Positions 9,205 to 18,551 of a DNA stretch of 64,000 nucleotides are shown here, in pieces; within the stretch, counting starts at the first letter, position 1; the number at the start of each line of letters is the position of its first letter. The stretch lies in assembly GCA_900551445.1 (NCBI GenBank), contig URWA01000001.1, positions 124,001-188,000 on the forward strand, read 5' to 3'. Origin of the DNA: an uncultured Bacteroides sp. (lineage in GTDB: Bacteria > Bacteroidota > Bacteroidia > Bacteroidales > Bacteroidaceae). The notes beneath the pieces are model-generated. The model was not told the origin of the DNA, did no database searches, and worked only from the letters and a program-made list of their open reading frames with translations. Made by a program: the position numbers and the translations under genes.

Positions 9205-12200
9205 ATGACTAAACAAAAAAAATTCATCACTTGTGATGGTAACGAAGCTGCTGCTCATATTTCGTATATGTTTACGGAAGTAGCTGCTATCTATCCTATC
9301 ACTCCGTCATCTACTATGGCTGAACATGTAGATGAATGGGCTGCCGCAGGTCGTAAAAACATCTTCGGCGAAACTGTATTGGTTCAGGAAATGCAATCTG
9401 AAGGTGGTGCTGCCGGTGCAGTACACGGTTCTCTTCAGGCTGGTGCATTGACAACTACTTATACTGCTTCTCAGGGTCTTCTGTTGATGATCCCTAATAT
9501 GTACAAAATCGCAGGTGAATTCTTGCCATGCGTATTCCATGTTTCTGCACGTACACTGGCTTCTCACGCATTGTGTATCTTCGGTGACCACCAGGATGTA
9601 ATGTCTTGCCGCCAGACTGGTTTCGCTATGTTGTGCGAAGGTTCTGTACAGGAAGTTATGGACTTGGCAGGAGTGGCTCACTTGTCTACAATTAAATCTC
9701 GCGTTCCGTTCGTAAACTTCTTCGACGGTTTCCGTACTTCTCACGAAATCCAGAAGATTGAAAAACTGGACAACGAAGACTTGGCTCCGCTTATCGACCA
9801 GAAAGCATTGGCTGAATTCCGCAACCGTGCATTGTCTCCTAACAAACCGGTAGCTCGCGGTATGGCTGAAAACCCGGATCACTTCTTCCAGCACAGAGAA
9901 TCAGGCAACCCGTTCTATGATGCAGTTCCTGCTATCGTAGAAGAATATATGAACGAAATCAACAAGATTACAGGACGTAACTACGGTCTGTTCGACTACT
10001 ATGGTGCAGAAGATGCAGAAAACATCATCATTGCCATGGGTTCTGTAACAGAAGCTACTCGTGAAGCTATCGACTACCTGACTGCTCAGGGCAAGAAAGT
10101 AGGTTTGGTAGCAGTACACTTGTATCGTCCGTTCTCAGCTAAGCACTTCCTGGCTAAGGTGCCTAAGACTGTAAAACGTATCGCTGTACTTGACCGTACA
10201 AAAGAACCGGGTGCAAACGGTGAACCTTTGTATCTGGATGTAAAAGACGTATTCTACGGACAGGAAAACGCGCCGTTGATTGTAGGCGGTCGTTACGGTC
10301 TGGGTTCAAAGGATACTACTCCGGCTCAGATTCTGTCAGTATACGAAAACCTGGAACTCCCGATGCCGAAAGATCACTTCACTATCGGTATTGTGGATGA
10401 TGTTACTTTCACTTCTCTGCCTCAGAAAGAAGAAATCGCTCTCGGTGCAGAAGGCGTATTCGAAGCTAAGTTCTATGGTTTGGGTGCTGATGGTACTGTA
10501 GGTGCTAACAAGAACTCTGTAAAAATCATCGGTGACAACACAGATAAATACTGCCAGGCTTACTTCTCTTACGACTCTAAGAAATCTGGTGGTTTCACTT
10601 GCTCTCACCTGCGTTTCGGTAACCACCCGATTCACTCAACTTACCTGGTAACTACTCCGAACTTCGTAGCTTGCCACGTTCAGGCTTACCTGCACATGTA
10701 CGATGTAACTCGTGGTCTGCGCAAGAACGGTACTTTCCTGTTGAACACTATCTGGGAAGGTGAAGAACTGGCTAAGAACCTGCCGAACAAGGTAAAGAAA
10801 TATTTCGCAGAAAACAACATCACTGTTTACTATATCAATGCCACTCAGATTGCTCAGGAAATTGGTCTGGGTAACCGTACCAACACTATCCTGCAGTCTG
10901 CATTCTTCCGTATCACAGGCGTTATCCCTGTAGACTTGGCTGTTGAACAGATGAAGAAGTTCATCGTGAAGTCTTACGGTAAGAAGGGTGAAGATGTAGT
11001 CAACAAGAACTACGCTGCCGTTGACCGTGGTGGTGAATACAAACAGCTGACTGTAGACCCGGCTTGGGCTAACCTGGAAGTGGAAGCTGCTGCTGCCAAC
11101 AACGATCCTGCATTCATCAACGAAGTAGTTCGTCCGATCAATGCACAGGATGGTGACTTGCTGCCGGTATCTGCATTCAAAGGCATCGAAGACGGTACAT
11201 GGCATCAGGGAACAGCTAAATACGAAAAACGTGGTGTAGCTGCATTCGTTCCGGAATGGAATCCTGAAAACTGTATCCAGTGTAACAAATGTGCATACGT
11301 TTGTCCTCACGCTGCTATCCGTCCGTTCGTACTTGACGCAGAAGAACAGAAGGGTGCAAACTTCCCGATGTTGAAAGCTGTCGGCAAACAGTTCGACGGT
11401 ATGACTTTCCGCGTACAGGTAGACGTTCTCGACTGTCTGGGTTGCGGTAACTGTGCCGATGTATGTCCGGGTAATCCGAAGAAGGGTGGCAAGGCTTTGA
11501 CAATGAAACATCTGGAAAGCCAGTTGCCTGAAGCTGCTAACTGGACTTACTGCTCAGAAAACGTGAAGTCTAAACAGCACTTGGTAGATATCAAGGCTAA
11601 CGTGAAGAACTCTCAGTTCGCTACTCCGTTGTTTGAGTTCTCTGGAGCTTGCTCAGGTTGTGGTGAAACTCCGTACGTGAAACTGATTTCTCAGTTGTTC
11701 GGTGACCGTGAAATGGTAGCTAACGCTACTGGATGTTCTTCTATCTACTCTGGTTCAGTTCCTTCAACTCCGTACACTACCAACGAAAAGGGTCAGGGTC
11801 CTGCTTGGGCTAACTCATTGTTCGAAGACTTCTGCGAATTCGGTCTGGGTATGGAATTGGCTAACAAGAAGCTGCGTAACCGCATCGAAGACGCTATGAA
11901 GGCTGCAATCGCTGCTGAAGGTACTCCGGCTGAATACAAAGAAGCATTCCAGGAATGGATTGACGGTCGCAACGATGCAGACAAGAGCAAAGCTGCTGCT
12001 GAAAAGATCATCCCGATGGTAGAAGCTGCAAAAGACAAATGCGAATATTGCGCTACTATCGCTGAATTCAAAGATTACCTGATCAAACGTTCACAGTGGA
12101 TTATCGGTGGTGATGGTGCTTCTTACGATATCGGTTACGGAGGTTTGGATCACGTCATCGCTTCTGGCGAAGATGTAAACATCCTCGTACTGGATACAGA

Positions 12201-12762
12201 AGTTTACTCTAACACAGGTGGTCAGTCTTCTAAGGCTACTCCGCTGGGTGCTATTGCTAAGTTTGCTGCTTCTGGTAAGCGTGTACGCAAGAAAGACCTG
12301 GGTCTGATCGCAACTACTTACGGTTACGTATATGTAGCTCAGATTGCAATGGGTGCTGACCAGGCTCAGACATTGAAAGCCATCCGCGAAGCTGAAGCAT
12401 ATCCTGGACCGTCATTGGTTATCGCATACGCTCCATGTATCAACCACGGTTTGAAAGCCGGTATGGGTAAATCTCAGGCTGAAGAGGCTAAGGCTGTAGA
12501 ATGTGGTTACTGGCACTTGTGGCGTTTCAATCCGGCTTTGGAAGATGAAGGTAAGAATCCGTTCTCACTCGACTCTAAAGAACCGAATTGGGATAACTTC
12601 CAGGATTATCTGAAAGGCGAAGTACGTTTTGCATCTGTAATGAAACAGTATCCGACCGAAGCTGCTGACTTGTTCGACGCTTGCGAAAAGATGGCTAAGA
12701 AACGTTACGATTCATACAAACGTATGGCTGCAATGGACTGGAGCAACGAAAAAGCTGAATAA
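9205..12762 (+). CDS. nifJ: Pyruvate:ferredoxin (flavodoxin) oxidoreductase
   Basis: This one-chain enzyme of 1185 residues converts pyruvate and coenzyme A to acetyl-CoA and CO2 and reduces ferredoxin, the central pyruvate reaction of anaerobic Bacteroidales. The order is an N-terminal pyruvate-binding domain (YPITPSSTMAE at the start), a coenzyme A-binding region, and a two-cluster ferredoxin domain (CIQCNKCAYVCP near residue 690, CLGCGNCADVCPG near 743). The thiamine diphosphate domain follows, with GACSGCGETPY near 815 and GDGASYDIGYGG near 968. Third-position codon choice is strongly restricted compared with its neighbours, as expected for an abundant protein. Reduced ferredoxin made here is the natural donor for the Rnf complex encoded at 29-35 kb. 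Confidence 0.97.
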   Translation: MTKQKKFITCDGNEAAAHISYMFTEVAAIYPITPSSTMAEHVDEWAAAGRKNIFGETVLVQEMQSEGGAAGAVHGSLQAGALTTTYTASQGLLLMIPNMYKIAGEFLPCVFHVSARTLASHALCIFGDHQDVMSCRQTGFAMLCEGSVQEVMDLAGVAHLSTIKSRVPFVNFFDGFRTSHEIQKIEKLDNEDLAPLIDQKALAEFRNRALSPNKPVARGMAENPDHFFQHRESGNPFYDAVPAIVEEYMNEINKITGRNYGLFDYYGAEDAENIIIAMGSVTEATREAIDYLTAQGKKVGLVAVHLYRPFSAKHFLAKVPKTVKRIAVLDRTKEPGANGEPLYLDVKDVFYGQENAPLIVGGRYGLGSKDTTPAQILSVYENLELPMPKDHFTIGIVDDVTFTSLPQKEEIALGAEGVFEAKFYGLGADGTVGANKNSVKIIGDNTDKYCQAYFSYDSKKSGGFTCSHLRFGNHPIHSTYLVTTPNFVACHVQAYLHMYDVTRGLRKNGTFLLNTIWEGEELAKNLPNKVKKYFAENNITVYYINATQIAQEIGLGNRTNTILQSAFFRITGVIPVDLAVEQMKKFIVKSYGKKGEDVVNKNYAAVDRGGEYKQLTVDPAWANLEVEAAAANNDPAFINEVVRPINAQDGDLLPVSAFKGIEDGTWHQGTAKYEKRGVAAFVPEWNPENCIQCNKCAYVCPHAAIRPFVLDAEEQKGANFPMLKAVGKQFDGMTFRVQVDVLDCLGCGNCADVCPGNPKKGGKALTMKHLESQLPEAANWTYCSENVKSKQHLVDIKANVKNSQFATPLFEFSGACSGCGETPYVKLISQLFGDREMVANATGCSSIYSGSVPSTPYTTNEKGQGPAWANSLFEDFCEFGLGMELANKKLRNRIEDAMKAAIAAEGTPAEYKEAFQEWIDGRNDADKSKAAAEKIIPMVEAAKDKCEYCATIAEFKDYLIKRSQWIIGGDGASYDIGYGGLDHVIASGEDVNILVLDTEVYSNTGGQSSKATPLGAIAKFAASGKRVRKKDLGLIATTYGYVYVAQIAMGADQAQTLKAIREAEAYPGPSLVIAYAPCINHGLKAGMGKSQAEEAKAVECGYWHLWRFNPALEDEGKNPFSLDSKEPNWDNFQDYLKGEVRFASVMKQYPTEAADLFDACEKMAKKRYDSYKRMAAMDWSNEKAE

Positions 12763-12788
12763 ATTCATTTAGCCTTATCAATATAAGA

Positions 12789-12820
12789 AACGGCTGCCTG
12801 CATAAGGCGGCCGTTTTTTT
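12789..12820 (+). terminator. Intrinsic terminator after nifJ
   Basis: The stem AACGGC-T-GCC pairs with GGC-G-GCCGTT (12789-12798 with 12806-12815, including one G-T pair) and is followed by a run of T residues to 12820. Confidence 0.9.
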
Positions 12821-12842
12821 ATGACAAATGTCAGTTTTTCGC

Positions 12843-12850
12843 TATGTTTG
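12843..12850 (+). promoter_or_regulatory. -7 box of the phosphodiesterase gene
   Basis: TATGTTTG matches the -7 consensus. The matching -33 position falls in the T-run of the preceding terminator and has no clean TTTG. The predicted leader is about 20 bases. Confidence 0.5.
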
Positions 12851-12876
12851 TACCCCTCTAATTTAATTACACATAT

Positions 12877-13416
12877 ATGAAATATTTAATCGTATCAGAC
12901 ATACATGGATGTTTCCCCAGCTTGGAACAAGTGTTACAGTTCTACCATGCCCACCATTACGACATGTTATTCATTCTGGGAGATATCCTGAATTATGGTC
13001 CCCGAAACGGGCTGCCAGAAGGCCTCAACCCCAAAGGTATTGCCGAAAAACTAAACGAAATGTCCTCACACATCGTAGCCATACGTGGAAATTGTGATTC
13101 TGAAGTAGACCAAATGCTGTTGGATTTTCCTATCTTATCAGACTACACATTAGTGGTGGATGAAGGGAAAAAACTGTTCCTCACACACGGTCATATTTAC
13201 CATGAAGAAAAACTCCCCCGCAATGGATATGATATATTCTTCTACGGGCACACTCACCTGTGGAAACTAGAAAAAACACAACATGGAATCATCTGCAATA
13301 CGGGTTCCATCACCTTTCCAAAAGGAGGAAACCCTCCTACCTTCGCAAGCTACGAACAAGAGAAAATAACCATCCACCAACTCAGCGGAGAAATTCTAAA
13401 AGAACTATCGGTTTAA
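12877..13416 (+). CDS. yfcE: YfcE/MJ0936-family phosphodiesterase
   Basis: This is a small calcineurin-like metallophosphoesterase of 179 residues. All the metal-binding blocks of the family are present in order: SDIHG near residue 7, LGDILNYG near 35, RGNCD near 70, THGH near 104 and GHTH near 122. A closing NTGSI segment is characteristic of YfcE proteins. E. coli YfcE hydrolyses artificial phosphodiesters in vitro, and its physiological substrate is unknown. The gene is single, with a terminator before it and a convergent gene after it. The family call is firm, the biological role open. Confidence 0.9.
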   Translation: MKYLIVSDIHGCFPSLEQVLQFYHAHHYDMLFILGDILNYGPRNGLPEGLNPKGIAEKLNEMSSHIVAIRGNCDSEVDQMLLDFPILSDYTLVVDEGKKLFLTHGHIYHEEKLPRNGYDIFFYGHTHLWKLEKTQHGIICNTGSITFPKGGNPPTFASYEQEKITIHQLSGEILKELSV

Positions 13417-13427
13417 GAGTCCATAAA

Positions 13428-13494
13428 TAAAAAAGGCTGCCAACCCAACGTAACCCATAACAGACAATACACATTTACAATTGGGGAGGCAGCC
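13428..13494 (-). terminator. Terminator of the DUF5723 gene
   Basis: Two 14-base arms (13435-13448 and 13481-13494) pair with a two-base internal mismatch and a 32-base loop. On the minus strand the stem is followed by TTTTTT (13429-13434). There is no T-run in the plus direction, so it serves the minus-strand gene. Confidence 0.65.
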
Positions 13495-13533
13495 AATACA
13501 ACTAGCAATAGATAGCTATTCCTTACCACATCA

Positions 13534-14952
13534 TTACAACTCAGAGAAAGGTTTCCGGCTTCCACCCAAAGGGAAAGAAATACCCAAGAAACCATTTACT
13601 GCCTTGGAATTACTACCAAAGAACATATAGTCAGTTCCCACAAATAATGCCCCCAGTTTCAGTGCCAGACCGATTGATTTTCCACCAGCCTGAATCGGAG
13701 AATAACTGATGGCCGCATTCAACCAATTTTTAGGACGAATCGTTGCCAGAAAGGTCAACTCATTCATAGCCTTAGGTTGTACGAAGCGAACCGTATACAT
13801 TGCTCCTACGCTCAATTTGTCATTCCACAAGCCATACTCTCCAGCAAGCAACAGAGTGGAATACAATCGAGTTTTTGTCTTTACCTTCTCTGGAGACCCC
13901 TTTTTAAAATCAAAACGTTCAAATGACAAGAAATCACCTCCAATGTAACGGTCATAATTGTCAGACGTAATCGTCACGTCCTCACTACCCGTTACCGTAG
14001 CAACCGTAGTCTCACTTTCTTTCCACTTCAAGAAGCCCAAATCAAGAAGAGAAGCAGACACGGTCAGATGATCCCAAACCCTATAACTGGCACCCAAATC
14101 GATACCAAATCCAGAACCCGCAATGCCTAAATCGCCTGCCTTCAAATCAAAATTGTCTATTTTTCCATCCTGATCAAATGTCATGCCGCCCCCTTTCAAA
14201 GTTGTAATCACATTACCATCTGCTGCATAATCGTAATGAGTTCCATACCAATCAGAAGGAGAAAGCTCTCCGCGAGAAACATTACTGGAATTATTCAAGT
14301 CGGGCACGTCCAAATTCAAGTTGAACTTATTCACATTCATTTCTGCACGGGCCAAGCCCAATAAAATCTTCACACGCGCACCTACCGTCAAATTCTCTGT
14401 AATCCGACGAGAATACCCTAATCCCACCTCGGCATACATCTTCATATTCAACGACTGATTCGACATATTGTAACTCTGCTTGGTTCCTGCAATATTCTCC
14501 AAAGAAAAGCCGTTCATTGTACGCATCATGGAAAACATATCTTTTGCCAACGATGCTCCAAAGTCCATACGCAAACCAGCATTAAAACTCCAGAACCCCT
14601 TTCCGCTATACCAGCCAAAAGACAAGACATCTGTATTCAAATTGAGATTCAAACGATTATCTGTTTTCAAACGATTAAACAACTGATCGTTCGAATAAAG
14701 CGAACTTCCGGAATCTATAAGATCAACAATATCACTTGTACCCAACACATTAGAAGAAGCCGACAGATTAAATGAACCAATGACAGGAATATTAAAATAT
14801 CCTTTTGTAGGCTGTAAACCTGGATTCAACTGTAAACGAGCACTCGTACCCTCCATAAAATAAGAAGAACGTAAATATTGTGCCTGTAGTGTTCCACCCC
14901 ATATCAGTAGACCTCCTAATAAAAACAATTTTTTGCATCTAACTTTTTTCAT
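13534..14952 (-). CDS. DUF5723-type outer-membrane protein
   Basis: The protein has an N-terminal signal peptide (MKKVRCKKLFLLGG then LQAQ) and about 450 residues of alternating short strands rich in aromatic and glycine residues. It ends in a strand-rich region, fitting an outer-membrane beta-barrel of the DUF5723 group common in Bacteroidales. Typical opening features are the NPGLQP and FNIPVIGSFNLSASSN segments. The ATG at 14952 was chosen over the in-frame ATG at 14964, because a -7 box at 14980-14987 predicts initiation near 14973, which suits the inner ATG better. The gene stands alone with its own terminator. The function is unknown. Confidence 0.8.
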   Translation of the reverse strand: MKKVRCKKLFLLGGLLIWGGTLQAQYLRSSYFMEGTSARLQLNPGLQPTKGYFNIPVIGSFNLSASSNVLGTSDIVDLIDSGSSLYSNDQLFNRLKTDNRLNLNLNTDVLSFGWYSGKGFWSFNAGLRMDFGASLAKDMFSMMRTMNGFSLENIAGTKQSYNMSNQSLNMKMYAEVGLGYSRRITENLTVGARVKILLGLARAEMNVNKFNLNLDVPDLNNSSNVSRGELSPSDWYGTHYDYAADGNVITTLKGGGMTFDQDGKIDNFDLKAGDLGIAGSGFGIDLGASYRVWDHLTVSASLLDLGFLKWKESETTVATVTGSEDVTITSDNYDRYIGGDFLSFERFDFKKGSPEKVKTKTRLYSTLLLAGEYGLWNDKLSVGAMYTVRFVQPKAMNELTFLATIRPKNWLNAAISYSPIQAGGKSIGLALKLGALFVGTDYMFFGSNSKAVNGFLGISFPLGGSRKPFSEL

Positions 14953-14979
14953 ACCTAATTTCATTAGTAAGTTTTAATG

Positions 14980-14987
14980 CAAAAATA
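14980..14987 (-). promoter_or_regulatory. -7 box of the DUF5723 gene
   Basis: Minus-strand TATTTTTG matches the -7 consensus. TTTC stands in for TTTG about 20 bases upstream. Confidence 0.5.
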
Positions 14988-15097
14988 AAAATATCTTTAA
15001 TATGGAAGAAAGTACAAACTACAGCTTACGAACTATAGACAACGTATCTATTACCAAAGACATTTTTTTTGTCACTAAGTTGCAAAAAACAAATCCA

Positions 15098-15853
15098 TCA
15101 TAATTGACAAAAACGCTCCATCATCTCTTTCCGGTACTTTTTAGAAACCTGAAGCTCGTCGACCTCATTAAACGGGGGATACATGATACACTGGCCTCCC
15201 TGTACCATCAACAAATAATTCATATTAATGATATACGACTGGTGAATCTGTACAAAAGCCGCATCGTATGCACAAAGATGCTCTGCCCTCGTATTTCGTT
15301 TTAAAGGGATAAAAGAGCCGTTAGCCAAAGCCACCTCCCAGATTTTTCTGTCAGACACATACCGGAAATAACCGATTTCGGATACACGCAACACCCGCAA
15401 ATCGCCCATCGGAGTAACTACCATAAAGGACTTCTCTCCCTCTCGCCCATTATTCATCAGGAAATTCGTAGAATCCTTGATACCAGTCTCCTGCAAACGC
15501 CCCAAAGCCATAGCCAGTTCATTGGGATCTATAGGTTTTAACAAGAAATCAAAGGCATAATTACGTAAGGCATCAATCAGATATTTGTTATAAGCCGTAT
15601 AAAAAATAATATGCATATCCCAGTTCTGGATTTCATGCACCTTAATGGCCACATCCATGCCCAGCATATCAGGAAGCTCCACATCAAGGAACAACAAGTC
15701 CGGATGTTCCTTTTCAATCAAACGGATGCCAGACTTTCCATTATGGGCAATCCCCTCCACAGAAACCCATGGATACTTCTTGAGTTCAAAACAAAGATTG
15801 TCAATAGCCGTTTCTTCGTCATCTACAATGACAGCCTTAATTTTCTCGTTCAT
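15098..15853 (-). CDS. LytTR-family response regulator
   Basis: This is a two-component response regulator of 251 residues. The receiver domain (about 1-125) carries the acidic pair DD at 11-12, the phospho-acceptor Asp57 in LLFLDVELPD, and Lys in FLLKPID. The C-terminal LytTR DNA-binding domain (about 150-250) has the typical VVTPMGDLRVLRVSEIGYFR opening and the IHQSYIINMNYL segment. It overlaps the upstream kinase gene by ATGA, so translation is coupled and the two are partners. LytTR regulators usually bind direct repeats upstream of a few targets; no candidate target is visible next to it. Confidence 0.93.
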   Translation of the reverse strand: MNEKIKAVIVDDEETAIDNLCFELKKYPWVSVEGIAHNGKSGIRLIEKEHPDLLFLDVELPDMLGMDVAIKVHEIQNWDMHIIFYTAYNKYLIDALRNYAFDFLLKPIDPNELAMALGRLQETGIKDSTNFLMNNGREGEKSFMVVTPMGDLRVLRVSEIGYFRYVSDRKIWEVALANGSFIPLKRNTRAEHLCAYDAAFVQIHQSYIINMNYLLMVQGGQCIMYPPFNEVDELQVSKKYRKEMMERFCQL

Positions 15854-17889
15854 ACTTTTCTAATTTTTTTAAATTGAAAAGAATAGTCCAAAGGGACTAC
15901 AAATCGCACTTCACATCCCATCTCATTCTCTTCTCCAATCGGGACATTGTTAATCGTCACCACAATAGGACGTGAATTATATGTATTCAACAATTGAATG
16001 GTTTGTGTAATCACCTTCATACCAGTTCCCGTACCACGGTTCACACTTACCTGACGATAACCTCCTCCATTGTCACAAACCACAATCTCTATCTGGTTAT
16101 CGTCCAGCCGACGGACTTTTATAATCAACAGACGCTTTCCTTCTTTTAACCGCAATCCATGCTTGATCGCATTTTCCACAGGTATCTGCAACAACATGGA
16201 AGGCACTTTCACTTCCTGCAAATCAATCTGCCCGTCAAGTTCCTGTTGATAATGGAAATCAGTACCCAGAGATTCTTTCTCCAAATCCACATACGTATCC
16301 ACAAATTCCAATTCGTCTGCCAAGGATACAGCCAGACAATCGGTCAGTTCCAAGTTTCTACGTATCAATTTCGTCAGCCCAATCAGGTTCTTGCTTTCCT
16401 CCTCCCCTTTATGAAGGTTCATTTCACGGTTCAACACATTAAAAACAAAATGAGGAGAAATACGGTTGCGCACATTCTCCAAACGCAAAGAGGTAATGGC
16501 ACTCTGCATACGCCACTGTTCCTTCTCCTGGAGACGCTTGCGATACAATATAATGACAAACACCACTGCAATCAACAGAAAGCAACCTCCCACAATGATA
16601 TACATCCATTGATGCAGCTGAAGAACCTGATTTTCTTTCTCGCGAATGAAAATTTCCTTTTTCATCAACGTACTGTCTTGCGCATACTTCAATTCAATTT
16701 CAGCCGCACGCATTTTCACTCTCTCATTCCGTATGGAATCATCCATACGGTGATTCTCCTTCAAATAATGATACGCCTGTTTATAGTCGCCCACCTTTTC
16801 ATAATACCGCTGCAAATAGCGGTTGCGCACATGAATCATATTGGGTTCCACCTGATCATACTTCTTAGCCCATTTCAACCGCTCCTTGGCCAAAGGTATA
16901 TTACCCTGCTTTAAAGCCAGTTCCATAAGCTGTGTATCAATACAATACAAAGCTGTAGAATGATGGATGGAATCAAAAAATCCCCTACATCTCTGCAAGT
17001 AATAAGATGCGGAATCCAAGTTGTTCAGCAAAAGGAAAACTTCACCCAAATTAATCATCGTCAGATTCCGTTCGAAGTTCATGTCCGGATACTGGTTCAC
17101 TATCTGCAACGACTGACGGAAATATTTCAAAGCCGTCACATAGTCCTGGCGATAGTAATAAGAGTTACCTCTGTTGTTCAGATAAATATGCTTCTCAAAA
17201 GGATGCATCTGATCATAATAGCGGGAAGCCAGATTGTAATAATAATCACATGCGGCAAAATCCCTCAATTCCATATTCACCTGAGCCAAGCCATAGTAAG
17301 CAGGAAACCGCTGTTTTTCCGGCATGTCCAATGAATCGGCAATAGACAGCGAACGATTATACCATAAAGCCCCCAAATCATATCGTCCCTGCTTTACATA
17401 CACATCCGCCAAATTCAGACAGATATCAGGTAATGACTGACGGTTACCCCCCTGAGTGGCATACTGAAAGGATTTCAGAAAACACTGACAAGCCGAGTCA
17501 GCCTGAGAGACACGCACATAAATATTTCCACGCGCATTATAAGTTATTGAATACAACCTGGATATTTCCGGACTTCCGGCATGCTTTTCACAAAAAGCCT
17601 CAACTCTATCCAACAAACAAGAAGCTGAATCCAGTTTAAATGACAAGAAACAACTTCTTACTTTCAACAACAACAAACGATAATACATCGTGCTATCTTT
17701 CACAGATGGAATCATCCGGTCTACCATCCGGCTGACATGTTCCGGAGAGTCGGCGGAAATTCGTTCCATCTGCTCATAAAATCTTTCATAAAAATCGACC
17801 TTCTTATTGTTCCCTTTTCCGCCACATCCCATCATCATGAACAAAAAGAAAAGGCCAACCCCTATTCCTATATTATAATAATACCTCAT
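15850..17889 (-). CDS. TPR-containing sensor histidine kinase (His_kinase/HATPase type)
   Basis: This membrane sensor kinase of 679 residues opens with a hydrophobic segment ending MMMGCG, which could be a lipoprotein signal or an anchor. A helical tetratricopeptide-repeat region of about 370 residues follows, then a membrane segment (MYIIVGGCFLLIAVVFVIIL) and a short coiled coil. The His_kinase domain has ISPHFVFNVLN with phospho-acceptor His480, and the ATP-binding domain has NAIKHG, DNGGG and GTGTGMK. This layout, with periplasmic TPRs feeding a LytS-like kinase that phosphorylates a LytTR regulator, is common in Bacteroidales. It is first in a two-gene operon with the regulator, overlapping by four bases, behind a good promoter. 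The ligand is unknown. Confidence 0.92.
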   Translation of the reverse strand: MRYYYNIGIGVGLFFLFMMMGCGGKGNNKKVDFYERFYEQMERISADSPEHVSRMVDRMIPSVKDSTMYYRLLLLKVRSCFLSFKLDSASCLLDRVEAFCEKHAGSPEISRLYSITYNARGNIYVRVSQADSACQCFLKSFQYATQGGNRQSLPDICLNLADVYVKQGRYDLGALWYNRSLSIADSLDMPEKQRFPAYYGLAQVNMELRDFAACDYYYNLASRYYDQMHPFEKHIYLNNRGNSYYYRQDYVTALKYFRQSLQIVNQYPDMNFERNLTMINLGEVFLLLNNLDSASYYLQRCRGFFDSIHHSTALYCIDTQLMELALKQGNIPLAKERLKWAKKYDQVEPNMIHVRNRYLQRYYEKVGDYKQAYHYLKENHRMDDSIRNERVKMRAAEIELKYAQDSTLMKKEIFIREKENQVLQLHQWMYIIVGGCFLLIAVVFVIILYRKRLQEKEQWRMQSAITSLRLENVRNRISPHFVFNVLNREMNLHKGEEESKNLIGLTKLIRRNLELTDCLAVSLADELEFVDTYVDLEKESLGTDFHYQQELDGQIDLQEVKVPSMLLQIPVENAIKHGLRLKEGKRLLIIKVRRLDDNQIEIVVCDNGGGYRQVSVNRGTGTGMKVITQTIQLLNTYNSRPIVVTINNVPIGEENEMGCEVRFVVPLDYSFQFKKIRKV

Positions 17890-17914
17890 ACCCTATTTTG
17901 TCTCCTTTTAATAA

Positions 17915-17946
17915 CAAAAATAACAAAAAAGAATCCATGAGACAAA
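17915..17946 (-). promoter_or_regulatory. Promoter of the kinase-regulator operon
   Basis: On the minus strand TTTG (17943-17946), 20 bases, then TATTTTTG (17915-17922). The predicted start near 17908 leaves a leader of about 19 bases carrying AAAAGGAG. Confidence 0.8.
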
Positions 17947-18101
17947 AAAAGTTTAAATTTTTCATTTAAAGCACAAGTTTGTTTGACACATAGACAAGCA
18001 AAGCAGTCGATTATACAAAATTTATTATTCCATCCCTATCCCGACATTGCCGCAAGATGTTTAATTATCCAATGAAATCCCATGTTTTGCAGGGAAATGT
18101 G

Positions 18102-18109
18102 TACATTTG
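18102..18109 (+). promoter_or_regulatory. menI: -7 box of the menaquinone operon
   Basis: TACATTTG fits the -7 consensus. A TTTG at 18086-18089 is only 12 bases upstream, so the -33 element is poor. Initiation near 18116 fits the menI ATG at 18138 and excludes the longer open frame from 18057. Confidence 0.55.
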
Positions 18110-18137
18110 CAACTATAATCACAAACTGAACGCATCC

Positions 18138-18551
18138 ATGAATGATAAAACCTCTTATGAACTGCCTGATTTGAGTCACTCCATGGGAGCCCATCTAGGC
18201 ATTCAGTTTCTCGAAATGGAAGAGGGATATGTCAAAGCCCAAATGCCAGTCGACGAAAAGACCTGCCAACCATTTGGCATACTCAATGGGGGAGCCTCAC
18301 TGGCCCTCGCAGAAATTGTAGCCGGACACGGTTCTATCCCGTTGTGCAGTCCCGGAGAAATGCCCTGCGGCATCCAAGTCAGCGCCAACCATCTCCGCAT
18401 GGTTCCCAAAGGAGAATATGTGATTGCCACAGGCCGCCTGATTCACCGTGGCCGTACCTCTCACTTATGGAATGTAGACATCACCAACTCTACAGGAAAT
18501 TTGATTTCTACCGCACGCATCGTCAACCAAATAGTCAAGAAACGTCCATGA
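18138..18551 (+). CDS. menI: Hotdog-fold thioesterase, probable DHNA-CoA hydrolase
   Basis: The protein has 137 residues and is a PaaI-type hotdog thioesterase. The helix motif is PFGILNGGASLALAEIVAG, with the catalytic Glu in LAEIVAG, followed by the strand GIQVSANHLR. As the first gene of a menaquinone operon it most likely hydrolyses 1,4-dihydroxy-2-naphthoyl-CoA, the step after MenB. That assignment rests on context as well as family, because related enzymes act on other acyl-CoAs. The ATG at 18138 is preferred, since a -7 box at 18102-18109 lies inside the extended frame. It overlaps menF by ATGA. Confidence 0.85.
   Translation: MNDKTSYELPDLSHSMGAHLGIQFLEMEEGYVKAQMPVDEKTCQPFGILNGGASLALAEIVAGHGSIPLCSPGEMPCGIQVSANHLRMVPKGEYVIATGRLIHRGRTSHLWNVDITNSTGNLISTARIVNQIVKKRP

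Noticed and set aside
13534..14952. A secretion or motility component (PorV-like) call for the outer-membrane protein
   Set aside because: The general barrel look is similar, but the opening segments fit the DUF5723 group better and no secretion genes are near.
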